A stretch of DNA of 64,000 nt, from the NCBI GenBank assembly GCA_049340005.1, contig JBMPIY010000007.1. One strand, written 5' to 3'. Position 1 is the first letter of the stretch. Every line of letters starts with the position of its first letter. This document shows positions 8,092 through 15,310 of this stretch, in pieces. Below the pieces are notes generated by a model that saw only the letters and a list, made by a program, of their open reading frames with translations, was not told the origin of the DNA and ran no database searches. The DNA comes from CAXBDP01 sp963974465 (GTDB lineage Bacteria > Bacteroidota > Bacteroidia > Cytophagales > Cyclobacteriaceae). A program made the translations under genes and the position numbers.

Positions 8092-9048
8092 TTAATTGTC
8101 TTTATTTATGAAGTAGTCAACGCAATACTCACACATTTCACTTTCATCGTCTCTACTTTCAAAAAGTTGACCACAATAGGAACAGCTATTTAAGTCTGAG
8201 TCTTGATTTGTTTCAAAGCAACTGAAACATACATATCCGTCTGTACCCTTGTCAACAAAAGTTTCTTCACCACAATGGATACATTCAATAACAGGAAATT
8301 CTCCTCCATCAGTCATGCAGATATAGCGACTTTCTCCCAAAATATTTTCCGCATAAAGTTCAGACACTTTTTCCGCTTCGTCAGTGTAGCCGCAAAACAA
8401 GCATTGCAAATCGTCATTGAGTACTAATGCAGCTTGTCTGCATAATGGGCAGCTCTCCATTTTATATTTTTTCTGAGCTGTGGTTAATTCAGTCTTGATT
8501 TGTGCTGTTCTTAGCGTTGCGAACTCTTTAAATTTAATAGCATCTCTTCGAAGTTTTTCAACATATTCTTTTGATGTGTCTGATAGCTTATTAATTTTAA
8601 AATTTTCGTTGATGAAGTTGAGGAGTAAACAAAGCACCTTTGAAGACAAAGACTTAATTGCTTCTGTGTTCTGATTAAACTCAAAGTGTTCAATTTTATT
8701 TCTTAGCTTTCTTAGCTGTCTCAAAATTGAAATATCTTTTTCTGACATTTCGATTTCGCTTATGTTCATCAATCGAGTAATTAAAGTTTCGAAATCTACG
8801 CTTTTAAATTCACCAGTACTTAGTAATTCATATTTAGCAATATTAGGATTTTCAAAAATTAATGACCAATGTTCATTTTTAAGGATTTCTTTAAGCAAAA
8901 GTTCTGTTCCCGCTGAAAGATGAAGAATTGCATACTTTAATAAATGCGGTGATTTGTCCTTCAAAATATGTTCAACTCCTGAAGAGACAAAGTCAAGGCC
9001 ATTTTCGATTAGGTCGAACTGAATATTATCTGTTGGATTGTGTCTCAT
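8092..9048 (-). CDS. HEPN-like domain protein with three zinc ribbons
   Basis: The 318-residue protein is not assignable to a named family. Residues 1-150 are all-helical and contain RNKIEH at 116-121, which fits the Rx4H active-site motif of HEPN ribonucleases. After a helical linker come three four-cysteine zinc-ribbon-like units: C200/C203/C216/C219, C256/C259/C274/C277 and C289/C292/C306/C309. HEPN RNases act in toxin-antitoxin and phage-defence systems, and zinc ribbons often bind nucleic acid. A nucleic-acid-directed defence role is therefore plausible but inferred. There is no antitoxin-like partner; it is isolated between hairpin elements 1 and 2. Confidence 0.7.
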   Translation of the reverse strand: MRHNPTDNIQFDLIENGLDFVSSGVEHILKDKSPHLLKYAILHLSAGTELLLKEILKNEHWSLIFENPNIAKYELLSTGEFKSVDFETLITRLMNISEIEMSEKDISILRQLRKLRNKIEHFEFNQNTEAIKSLSSKVLCLLLNFINENFKINKLSDTSKEYVEKLRRDAIKFKEFATLRTAQIKTELTTAQKKYKMESCPLCRQAALVLNDDLQCLFCGYTDEAEKVSELYAENILGESRYICMTDGGEFPVIECIHCGEETFVDKGTDGYVCFSCFETNQDSDLNSCSYCGQLFESRDDESEMCEYCVDYFINKDN

Positions 9049-9058
9049 AAAAATTGCT

Positions 9059-9190
9059 GGTAACTTTTTGCAGCTACCTGAAGGTGGCGATTTCGAAGCA
9101 CTTCACTGTCAGCCCAGCACAAACTTTGATAGAAGCACAAAGCTTGATTTAACCACTGAATCGCCACTTTTGGGTAGCGGCTATCATCGG
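9059..9190. repeat. Imperfect inverted-repeat element 2 (cassette-type)
   Basis: Starts with GGTAAC (9059-9064). Arms GCTACCTGAAGGTGGCGAT (9073-9091) and ATCGCCACTTTTGGGTAGC (9160-9178) pair at 16 of 19 positions. Between them are TTCGAAGCACTTCACTGTCA and TTAACCACT, blocks shared in part with elements 1 and 3. It lies beyond the 3' end of the VWA-nuclease gene. The small frames across 9038-9283 are shadows of this structure. Confidence 0.65.
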
Positions 9191-9265
9191 CTGCCCTTCT
9201 GTCCGTCCGAAGCACAATTGTTTGAGGTTCGCACGAAAAGTTATAAGAGGGATGTAAATTCATTG

Positions 9266-10621
9266 TCATGTTGTCAAGGTTAAAAATACTCTGCCTTCTT
9301 TCAGAATTTCAACTTTCAATAAATATGGAACAACGTGTCCATTCATTATTGAAGCAAGCAAGTTGTCAATACAACGAGCGTTCATTTCTCCGTCCACATT
9401 AAACACTCTGTAAACTTGATAAACATCTTTATTTGTCAAGAAGTGTGTCCATTCGTTAGCGGTCAAATAGAATGTCGGTTTGTCTTTAGATGTCCCTTTA
9501 CATTCTATCAATTGAACTACTTTACCATTCTCGTCCAAAAGTTCAAAGTCGTGATGACTGAAACTCTCTCCCGTTTGGTTTAACCATTTCACTTTAGCTA
9601 TTCCGTATTTGTCGCAAAGTAATTTGTAAAGAAATATTTCGCTACGTTGCCTTACACTTTCACTATATTCATTGTCTATTGTTAGTGTAGTAGAGTCAAT
9701 TCCAGTTTCAAATAAAGCTTCAACTCTTAAAAGTTCTTTTAATGATGAAAGTTCGGAAAGAAGTTTTTGAGTATTTGAAATCTGCTCTTTGATTTTAGTT
9801 TCTAACTCGTCAAGTTGAGTAGCTGTTGCTTGCTTACTCTCTTGCTTTATTACATCAATTTTTTTCTCAACTGTTTGAACAACTTTTTGAACAACTTTTT
9901 GCGGTTGTATCTGTGGTTGTATTTGTTCTTGAATTTGCGGTTGCGGTTGAGAATTGCTTACTACCGTTTGAATGTTTTGAATTGTATTTTGCAGAACTGC
10001 TGTTTTAAGTGGCGCTAATACTTTTTGAACTTCACCTGCGGTAAAAGATTTTGATTTGATATTGTAATAACCACCAGATGCTATTTCACGGGATTTTTTT
10101 TCTGATTGTTCGTCCTGTGCAATTCCAATAATAAATGTCTTGCAAGGTATCCCTTTTAGCTGTTCTGCTTTTTTAGCTGCCTCTCTGAAATCGCCTCCGC
10201 CGTTCTCTTCTCCATCAGTAATTAATATAATCTTCCTGTCACTATTCGGATGCTTTTCTAAATCAGAAACTGCCGCATTGATAGCAGCAGTTATCGGTGT
10301 TCCTCCAATCGGTGGGTCTTGCAATGATGCAATGACTGTCAAAATTTTTTGCCTGTCAAATACTCCTTCATAAATAACAGGTGTTGAAAGTTCTTCCACA
10401 ATTTTGTCTGCTACTTTTTTCCTGTTGTATCTAAAAGTTCGAATGATGATTTGATTAGCATAATCAATGGTCGGAATAATTTGCTCTGACATGACTTTTT
10501 TAATCAACTTCATGCGTGTTAGTCCGTCAATTAAATACTTGTTCTCATGTTCGGGACTACCAGCCATGTAACCCATACTTCCAGAGTTGTCAATGAGTAT
10601 TTCTATAATTGTATGAGTCAT
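9266..10621 (-). CDS. VWA domain fused to a PD-(D/E)xK-type (DUF3883-like) nuclease domain
   Basis: The 451-residue protein has a von Willebrand A domain (residues 1-205) with a complete metal-ion-dependent adhesion site: DNSGS at 11-15, Thr108 (GGTPIT) and D136-G137 (ITDGEE). A Q/P-rich linker (224-245) and a coiled coil (about 245-300) lead to a C-terminal domain with HHDFELL (Asp358) and IECKG (Glu373, Lys375), the spacing of a PD-(D/E)xK nuclease, like DUF3883 domains found in defence proteins. The C-terminal family call is an inference from the motif. It stands alone between hairpin elements 2 and 3. A cytoplasmic role is likely, as there is no signal peptide. Confidence 0.75.
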   Translation of the reverse strand: MTHTIIEILIDNSGSMGYMAGSPEHENKYLIDGLTRMKLIKKVMSEQIIPTIDYANQIIIRTFRYNRKKVADKIVEELSTPVIYEGVFDRQKILTVIASLQDPPIGGTPITAAINAAVSDLEKHPNSDRKIILITDGEENGGGDFREAAKKAEQLKGIPCKTFIIGIAQDEQSEKKSREIASGGYYNIKSKSFTAGEVQKVLAPLKTAVLQNTIQNIQTVVSNSQPQPQIQEQIQPQIQPQKVVQKVVQTVEKKIDVIKQESKQATATQLDELETKIKEQISNTQKLLSELSSLKELLRVEALFETGIDSTTLTIDNEYSESVRQRSEIFLYKLLCDKYGIAKVKWLNQTGESFSHHDFELLDENGKVVQLIECKGTSKDKPTFYLTANEWTHFLTNKDVYQVYRVFNVDGEMNARCIDNLLASIMNGHVVPYLLKVEILKEGRVFLTLTT

Positions 10622-10667
10622 TTCTTGCAGTCAGTTTAAAGTTTGTAGTGTCGCCAAAGGGTTGTCG

Positions 10668-10795
10668 ATAACGTTTTGGCACTTGGCGCAGTGGCGGATT
10701 TCGGAGCACAAAACTGTTAATGCCCAACAAAGGTTGATGCGAGGGAGAAGGTTCAATTAACCACTTCACACGCCCTTAAGCCAAACGCCTGTTAT
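10668..10795. repeat. Imperfect inverted-repeat element 3 (cassette-type)
   Basis: Outer arms ATAACGTTTTGGC (10668-10680) and GCCAAACGCCTGTTAT (10780-10795) pair with a small bulge. The inner core GGCGGATTTCGGAGCACAAA follows the left arm and TTAACCACTTCACACGCCC precedes the right arm, matching the core of elements 1 and 2. It lies just past the 3' end of the 10808-11578 gene. Confidence 0.65.
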
Positions 10796-10807
10796 TTGCC
10801 ACTTTTC

Positions 10808-11578
10808 TCATTTCTTTAATTGTGTTGGTTTTGGTCGTCCTTGTTCTCTATATTTTTTTACTGCTTCATTCCAATGCCAAACCATTCCGCTGTCGGCTGG
10901 TGCGACTCGTCTATTTCCTTTAACTTGTCCATCGAAGTGTCCGTTGTCGTCAAATTCAAATGGTTGTGAAGCACTTAAAATGTCAGATAGGTCAAACTCT
11001 CCTCCTGCCAACTTGTAATGTCCGTCTAAGAAATACCACATAACCCAAAATGCTTCTTCTTCTGTCAAGTTGCTATAAGCAAAGTTATTGTCGGAAATTT
11101 CGTTTGGCATTTTTATTCCGAGTTCTATTTGTTCACAATGAATTCTTATTAGCTGTCCATTTTCAAAAAAATAAAGAATGTCGTCTCCTTCATTTGGTTT
11201 TGGTTGAGGAACAATGCTGTCGTTTACTTCTCTTGTTGTTGATGGGAAAAATGTAATTTCTCCCATGCAACTATCGTCTTCATAAGTGCTTTTTTCGTCT
11301 TGTTCAATTACTCTCAAAAAGGTTACGCCTTTATGTGTCAAAACCAAACTTGAAAATTCGTTTTTGTCAACCCAATCACCACTTGATTTTTTCCAATGCA
11401 GTTTAATTTCTCTATCAGCAACATTGTAGTCAAAACCAACAAAGTCAAAATTGTTATGTAGGTCGATAAGTCGCCCTGCAATTTCTATGGCGTGATTGTC
11501 TTTTATATCGAAGTTAATTTTCATTGTCGTTTCATCTATTTCCCATTCGCCTGAGGTGGTATTTTTATTTTTCTTCAT
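10808..11578 (-). CDS. Hypothetical acidic protein, unknown family
   Basis: The 256-residue protein is soluble, without signal peptide or membrane helix. It is rich in Asp/Glu and Trp and has no motif I can name. The ATG at 11578 (MKKNKNTTSG) is preferred over one 24 bp upstream because the homologous repeat copy C keeps an ATG at this point while the upstream part varies. The first ~15 codons and the promoter region belong to long repeat A, and 5' fragments of the same gene remain in repeats B (14719) and C (18576). So sister genes once existed there. Element 3 follows its 3' end. Confidence 0.6.
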   Translation of the reverse strand: MKKNKNTTSGEWEIDETTMKINFDIKDNHAIEIAGRLIDLHNNFDFVGFDYNVADREIKLHWKKSSGDWVDKNEFSSLVLTHKGVTFLRVIEQDEKSTYEDDSCMGEITFFPSTTREVNDSIVPQPKPNEGDDILYFFENGQLIRIHCEQIELGIKMPNEISDNNFAYSNLTEEEAFWVMWYFLDGHYKLAGGEFDLSDILSASQPFEFDDNGHFDGQVKGNRRVAPADSGMVWHWNEAVKKYREQGRPKPTQLKK

Positions 11579-11748
11579 GGTTTGCTTATAAACATACACC
11601 AATCAAAAGTTATTTCCAACTAATCCAAACGCCTTTCAATTTGATCTAAATTGTATAGCTGGCTTGGGTTTATCTCAGCATTTATCTTTGGGTCTTATTG
11701 GATAATATTCTTTTTGTTAATGAGCTTTAGGCACTTTCTATAGTTAGC

Positions 11749-11820
11749 ATCTTCGATGAATTGGAAAACCAAACACCGCAGGAACTAACTAATGGCAAAT
11801 TAAGGATTGGAAGAAGGTGA
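11749..11820 (+). pseudogene. Degraded copy of the DUF4442 gene 3' end (copy 1)
   Basis: It matches 7855-7933 of the DUF4442 gene: ATCTTCGATGAATTGG, then after a short divergent stretch GGCAAATTAAGGATTGGAAG. Small indels break the frame and no 5' part of the gene is present, so it is non-coding. Confidence 0.75.
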
Positions 11821-11850
11821 AAAGGAAGGTTTCCTAATCAGCACATTTTT

Positions 11851-11924
11851 AAACCGTTGAAACGGTTTGTTACCCGTGGTGTATTTTATCCCACGGTTGA
11901 AACCCTAGGCTATGGTTGGGTGCT
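11851..11924. repeat. REP-like palindromic repeat, copy 1
   Basis: AAACCGTT and AACGGTTT (8-bp arms, 2-nt loop) are followed by a CCGTGG...CCACGG dyad and TAGGCTATGGTTGGGTGC. Near-identical copies occur at 15039-15110 and 15236-15310, and a related one at 31921-31974. Such elements in Bacteroidota resemble REP sequences mobilised by IS200/IS605-like transposases; no such transposase is in the window. Confidence 0.7.
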
Positions 11925-11946
11925 TTTTAAAAGTTTCGAATTCGAC

Positions 11947-12034
11947 TATTCGATGAATTAGGAAACCAAAGACCGCAGTAACCACCTATTGGCAAATTAA
12001 GGTTTGGAAAGAGGTGAAAACGAGGGTGAATTAA
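11947..12034 (+). pseudogene. Degraded copy of the DUF4442 gene 3' end (copy 2)
   Basis: ATTCGATGAATTAGGAAACC and CACCTATTGGCAAATTAAGG reproduce the end of the DUF4442 gene, with one base missing between them that shifts the frame. The similarity runs past the stop codon into GGAGGTTTAGGTAACGG, the sequence where hairpin element 1 begins after the real gene. Confidence 0.78.
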
Positions 12035-12044
12035 AGGAGGTTTA

Positions 12045-12192
12045 GGTAACGGTCTAGGCTATGAATAATTGCGTGGGTTAGCAATAACTTTGAAAGTACA
12101 CACCAAACTGAAAGTCCTCGCGGATTTTCAGATTAGACAAGAACTTGTCTGCCGGAAGGCAGGCTAGCAATTACTTATTGTCATTGCTAGGC
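12045..12192. repeat. Degenerate inverted-repeat element 4 (cassette-type)
   Basis: It begins with GGTAAC (12045-12050) and contains TTGCGTGGGTTAGCAATAAC. Near its other end CTAGCAAT (12164-12171) and ATTGCTAG (12183-12190) form an 8-bp dyad next to GGCAACG. A CTTGTCTGCCGGAAGGCAGG stretch, a common scattered repeat in these genomes, is inserted in it. It lies at the 3' side of higA. The pairing is less complete than in elements 1-3. Confidence 0.45.
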
Positions 12193-12495
12193 AACGTTTT
12201 TATTTTCGTAGTGTTTTATATCGTTCAGTTCCTTTTCCTTATTTTCCTTTTCCTCCTCAATGTCAAAATCGTCTTGAAGTCCGAGCCAGAATTTTGCAGA
12301 ATTTCCAAAATATTTACTCAATCGTAAAGCTGTGTCCGCTGTAATTCTGCGATTTCCTTTCAAGATTTCTGAAATTCGGGTTTGTGGAATTTTCAAGTCT
12401 TTGGAAAGTCGGTATGCGGTGATTTCCAATGGCTCAAGAAATTCGTAATTAAGGATTTCTCCAGGATGTACATTTGCTAACTTTTCCATTTTCAT
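12187..12495 (-). CDS. higA: HigA-type antitoxin (XRE family)
   Basis: The 102-residue protein begins NVHPGEILNYEFLEPL, the standard opening of HigA/VapI-type antitoxins. A helix-turn-helix follows at about residues 26-75 (YRLSKDLKIPQTRISEIL, then GNRRITADTALRLSKYFG). It should bind and neutralise the HigB-like toxin and repress their common promoter. The gene lies 9 bp downstream of the toxin gene, the normal toxin-first order of higBA. The acidic C-terminal tail (EEEKENKEKE) is probably disordered. Confidence 0.93.
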   Translation of the reverse strand: MKMEKLANVHPGEILNYEFLEPLEITAYRLSKDLKIPQTRISEILKGNRRITADTALRLSKYFGNSAKFWLGLQDDFDIEEEKENKEKELNDIKHYENKNVA

Positions 12496-12504
12496 TTATT
12501 GTCT

Positions 12505-12786
12505 TTAATGATAATCAATTATTTCTACTTCACTTGCGTTCCCATTATCCCAAATGAAGATTATCCGCCATTGTTTGTTAATTCGAATACTATAAAATTC
12601 GCTTAACCTTCCAGTCAGTTTTTCAAGTCGGTTTGAAGGTGGAATTCTCAAATCGGCAATATCTTGCGAGTTGTTCAACATTCTCAATTTCCGACGTCCA
12701 ACGTTCTGAATTTCAATCGGCATTTTCTTGACTCGGATTCCGCTCCAAATCTGTTCTGTCTCTTTCGAGCCAAAGGAAATAATCAT
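12505..12786 (-). CDS. higB: HigB-type toxin (RelE superfamily mRNA interferase)
   Basis: The 93-residue protein is of the HigB/plasmid-maintenance killer type: NRLEKLTGRLSEFYSIRINK followed by QWRIIFIW and a C-terminal DYH. These basic and aromatic residues form the ribosome-dependent RNA-cleavage site in the family. It is encoded before higA with a 9-bp gap. TA modules are common cargo of integron cassettes and other arrays, which suits the surroundings. The upstream side (12857) has TTGCCTAACGGC, the left end of another hairpin element that is cut by the IS remnant. Confidence 0.92.
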   Translation of the reverse strand: MIISFGSKETEQIWSGIRVKKMPIEIQNVGRRKLRMLNNSQDIADLRIPPSNRLEKLTGRLSEFYSIRINKQWRIIFIWDNGNASEVEIIDYH

Positions 12787-12856
12787 ACTTACGCTTTACG
12801 TTACTAACGTCAAAGATAAGTGAAATGTTTAATTTTAACGAAATTTCTCAAATGTT

Positions 12857-12900
12857 GCCTAACGGCTGTTCGTCTAAAAACTCTTTTTAGAGTTCATTAT
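12857..12900. repeat. Truncated cassette-type element end
   Basis: GCCTAACGGCTGTTCG at 12857-12872 matches the opening of element 7 (GCCAACGGCTCTGG at 17367). GCCTAAC also fits the RYYYAAC core of integron attC sites. The rest of the element is absent; IS1182-like sequence begins soon after, so it was probably interrupted by that insertion. Confidence 0.45.
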
Positions 12901-12937
12901 CATTAAAGATAATTGATTTTAAAGGGTTTTGTGGAGC

Positions 12938-13366
12938 TTAGTTGTAAAAACAATTAGGAACTCCTAATACTAGTACTGGCAAAATTGCATTATTATGACG
13001 CCTAAAACAGCCTGTAATAAGGCGTAAAGAACAGCAAAACGCGTTGAGGTAACTTTGAGCACATTCATTCAGATCTACAATATTGAATATCCTGCGCAGG
13101 TTGTAGGAAGTAAAGATCATGTCTACATCTGCTGGGCTCTTCATTATCTTTTTGAAGTTGGCGGGAGGAGCGAACACGGTTTAGATAACCATAGATAAAT
13201 AATCGGAGTAAATCAGCAGTATGGTAAGCTGGCCTACCATTCTCGATAAACTCGGTTTTGAACCCCAAATCAGCCAATGATAAGCTGCCCACAAACAAAT
13301 CAATTAGCCGCACTTCATTATCCTGTTCAATAGCTCGGTTGAAGTATTCTACTTCAACCTAATTAT
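12938..13366 (-). pseudogene. IS1182-like transposase remnant with internal deletion
   Basis: Reading from 13366 downward, AIEQDNEVRLIDLFV, LGFKTEFIENGRPAYH and LLRLFIYGYLNRVRSSRQL are the conserved N-terminal region of IS1182/IS5-like transposases. Around 13150 the frame changes and FTSYNLRRIFNIVDLNE, the family's C-terminal end, follows at once. The central DDE catalytic part of some 300 residues is missing. At 13337-13359 arms GGTTGAAGTA and TACTTCAACC with a 3-nt loop lie near the 5' end. It is a dead insertion sequence at the HigBA border. Confidence 0.8.
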
Positions 13367-13402
13367 TGAAGGAAAGGACAATGGGTTTTTAGGCAGTTTG
13401 AT

Positions 13403-13526
13403 GGTAAATTGTATGTGGCGTAGCGGAGTACGTGAGATTTCTCTTTCAAAATAGCGCCCGAATTACTGGCGAATGACAAACCCTCAAGTAGTCACAAACC
13501 CGCTATGACATATACAAAATGCTACC
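13403..13526. repeat. Imperfect inverted-repeat element 5 (cassette-type)
   Basis: Bounded by GGTA (13403) and TACC (13526). TTGTATGTGGCGTAGCGG (13409-13426) pairs imperfectly with CCGCTATGACATATACAA (13500-13517). The left arm is followed by AGTACGTGAGATTTC, similar in place to the GCGG..TTTC..GCAC core of the other elements. It lies at the 3' side of the 13557-14600 gene. Confidence 0.6.
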
Positions 13527-13556
13527 TGCTGGTGTTTGTTTTTCCAATTGCCTATA

Positions 13557-14600
13557 TTACAAATCTTTAATTTTATTTTGAATATTCGTGTTTTTCCTTA
13601 ATCCCTCGTATTTTTTACTAGCATATTGAATTTCCAGAGAAATCTGGTAATTTTCTCCATGTAATGCAACGATAATCTCAGTTGTTTGGCCAAGCCAACC
13701 TGCATTGTACGATAAATGACCCAAACTTACAGCAAATCCATAATCATCTGGATCCTCTTTGTATAAAAAATTATGCCATTGAGGGGCATTATAGTCAGGT
13801 TTTCCATATTTCTCTGTCATTAGATTTACTAATTCTCGAAAATCTTTGATAAAATCGTTTTTGTTAGAGTGAGCAGGGGTAAACAGATATTTTGCCATAG
13901 TTAATTTATCTTTTGTAAAGATATAGGCAACATCACAACTTATACCGGCTACAAAATCAGAAAAAAAATAAACATCATCAATAGTAGATAAGTCAGTTTT
14001 GCCTTCTTTCTGCATTACAACTGTCTTTGAATCACCCCATTTCGCTACTCTAAAATCGTTGCCTTTGTTTTTAACTCCTTTTACAGTTAAAGAATATAAA
14101 CGCGAGTCTGAAAAGAATGTATGATTTACTTCCACAATATAATCATCTTTATACCAAGTTCTATCCATTTTTTTTATATATTCATTGTCTAAATCATCAT
14201 TATGCAGATCAGGTTCTCCGAATAGTGGAATTAAAAGATTATCCATTTCATTAGAAAATTTTTTAGCATCCTCTAAAGTGTTCTTGCTTTTCTCAAATTT
14301 TCCAAAATTAAATGATAATGATTCTAATTTCAACGAGGCAGAATCCACATACACAGTAGAGGTACCCTCCTTATCACCCAAAAATATGCCAATAATTTCA
14401 TAGTCAGTCTTTGTTTTGTAGTAATCGCTGTAAAAATGACTGCGGGATTTTACTTGCGACGAATATTTTGTCACAAAATCATTTTCACTAGAATTCCAGT
14501 CTACAGAATTGATAAATTGTAAAAAATCTGTTTGTGCAGATAAGGACATTGATGAACACATCATCAAAATTATACTTGATATAAATAATATCTTTTTCAT
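13557..14600 (-). CDS. Secreted hypothetical protein
   Basis: The 347-residue protein has a clear Sec signal peptide (MKKILFISSIILMMCSSMSL, cleavage near SAQ at residue 23). The mature part is rich in Lys, Asp and Tyr and predicted mixed alpha/beta. It has no domain I recognise, no lipobox and no type IX C-terminal domain. Two similar-looking halves (DYYKTKTDYEIIGIFLGDKE early; WGDSKTVVMQKEGKT later) could reflect a repeated fold, but this is weak. It stands alone between hairpin elements 5 and 6. The function is unknown. Confidence 0.65.
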   Translation of the reverse strand: MKKILFISSIILMMCSSMSLSAQTDFLQFINSVDWNSSENDFVTKYSSQVKSRSHFYSDYYKTKTDYEIIGIFLGDKEGTSTVYVDSASLKLESLSFNFGKFEKSKNTLEDAKKFSNEMDNLLIPLFGEPDLHNDDLDNEYIKKMDRTWYKDDYIVEVNHTFFSDSRLYSLTVKGVKNKGNDFRVAKWGDSKTVVMQKEGKTDLSTIDDVYFFSDFVAGISCDVAYIFTKDKLTMAKYLFTPAHSNKNDFIKDFRELVNLMTEKYGKPDYNAPQWHNFLYKEDPDDYGFAVSLGHLSYNAGWLGQTTEIIVALHGENYQISLEIQYASKKYEGLRKNTNIQNKIKDL

Positions 14601-14653
14601 AATTCAATCCCTCATTTGTGTCGGGCTCAACTTTTTAGTTTTTCACACTTGCA

Positions 14654-14712
14654 GGTAACATTATATAACGCATTCTTGCGTTAATCCCACCAAATTAGAG
14701 GGGTTAACGCAA
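14654..14712. repeat. Hairpin element 6 (cassette-type, short)
   Basis: GGTAAC at 14654-14659 is followed by a strong stem: TTGCGTTAATCCC (14676-14688) with GGGGTTAACGCAA (14700-14712), 13 pairs including one G-T, and an 11-nt loop. It directly abuts repeat copy B, whose first bases are the truncated 5' end of a sister of the 10808-11578 gene. Confidence 0.6.
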
Positions 14713-14932
14713 CTGTTGCATCTATTTCCCATTTGTCTGAGGTGGTATTTTTATTATTTTTCAAAGCATACTTATAAACATACACCAATCAAAAGTTATT
14801 TCCAACTTATTCAAACAAATTCAATTTGATCTAAATTGTATAGCTGGTTTGGGTTTATCTCAGCATTCATCTTTGGGTCTTAATGGATAATTTTCTTTTA
14901 GCCAATGTGCTTTAGGCATTTTCTAAAATTAG

Positions 14933-15014
14933 GATCTTCGATGAATTGGGAAACCAAACATCACAGGAATTACCTATTGACAAATTTAAGGATTGGGAAA
15001 AGGTGAGAATGAAG
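14933..15014 (+). pseudogene. Degraded copy of the DUF4442 gene 3' end (copy 3)
   Basis: ATCTTCGATGAATTGGGAAA and ACCTATTGACAAATTTAAGG correspond to the last codons of the DUF4442 gene, with several substitutions and indels. No open frame is kept. Confidence 0.72.
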
Positions 15015-15038
15015 ATTTCCTAATCAGAGCATTTTTTG

Positions 15039-15110
15039 AACCGTTGAAACGGTTTGTTACCCATGGTGTATTTTATCCCACGGTTGAAACCGTAGGCTAT
15101 GGTTGGGTGC
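15039..15110. repeat. REP-like palindromic repeat, copy 2
   Basis: AACCGTTGAAACGGTT, the CC(C)ATGG...CCACGG stretch and CCGTAGGCTATGGTTGGGTG match copies 1 and 3 almost base for base. Confidence 0.7.
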
Positions 15111-15133
15111 TTTTTAAAGGTGTCGAATTCGAC

Positions 15134-15212
15134 TATTCGATGAATTAGGAAACCAAACGCCTCAGGAACCACCTATTGGCAAATTAAGGATTGGAAAGAG
15201 GTGAAAATGAAG
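15134..15212 (+). pseudogene. Degraded copy of the DUF4442 gene 3' end (copy 4)
   Basis: ATTCGATGAATTAGGAAACC and CACCTATTGGCAAATTAAGG reproduce the DUF4442 gene end. It is nearly identical to copy 2 but ends in the GGTTTCCTAATCAG tail of copies 1 and 3. Confidence 0.75.
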
Positions 15213-15235
15213 GTTTCCTAATCAGCACATTATTT

Positions 15236-15310
15236 AAACCGTTGAAACGGTTTGTTACCCGTGGTGTATTTTATCCCACGGTTGAAACCGTAGGCTATGG
15301 TTGGGTGCTT
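15236..15310. repeat. REP-like palindromic repeat, copy 3
   Basis: AAACCGTTGAAACGGTTT, GTTACCCGTGG, CCACGGTTGAAACCG and TAGGCTATGGTTGGGTGC are present as in copies 1 and 2. It adjoins the KilA-N gene fragment. Confidence 0.7.

Larger units (their letters stand above)
11533..12050. repeat. Long repeat, copy A
   Basis: This ~520-bp segment matches copy B (14719-15330) and in its first part copy C (18576-18693). In order it holds: the 5' end of the 10808-11578 gene and its upstream region; a degraded copy of the DUF4442 gene 3' end (11749-11820); a REP-like palindrome block (11851-11924); and a second DUF4442 3'-end copy (11947-12034) that continues into GGTAACGGTCTAGG, as after the real gene. 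It fills most of the 608-bp gap 11579-12186; no gene is seen there. Confidence 0.8.

Noticed and set aside
9038..9283. Overlapping small reading frames on both strands (81 and 74 codons)
   Set aside because: They run through the imperfect inverted-repeat element 2, have no family features and no supporting start context; treated as shadows of the hairpin element.
8092..10621. HEPN-zinc and VWA-nuclease genes as one two-gene defence operon
   Set aside because: They are separated by 217 bp containing a complete hairpin element, as all other unrelated island genes are; co-function is not supported by spacing.
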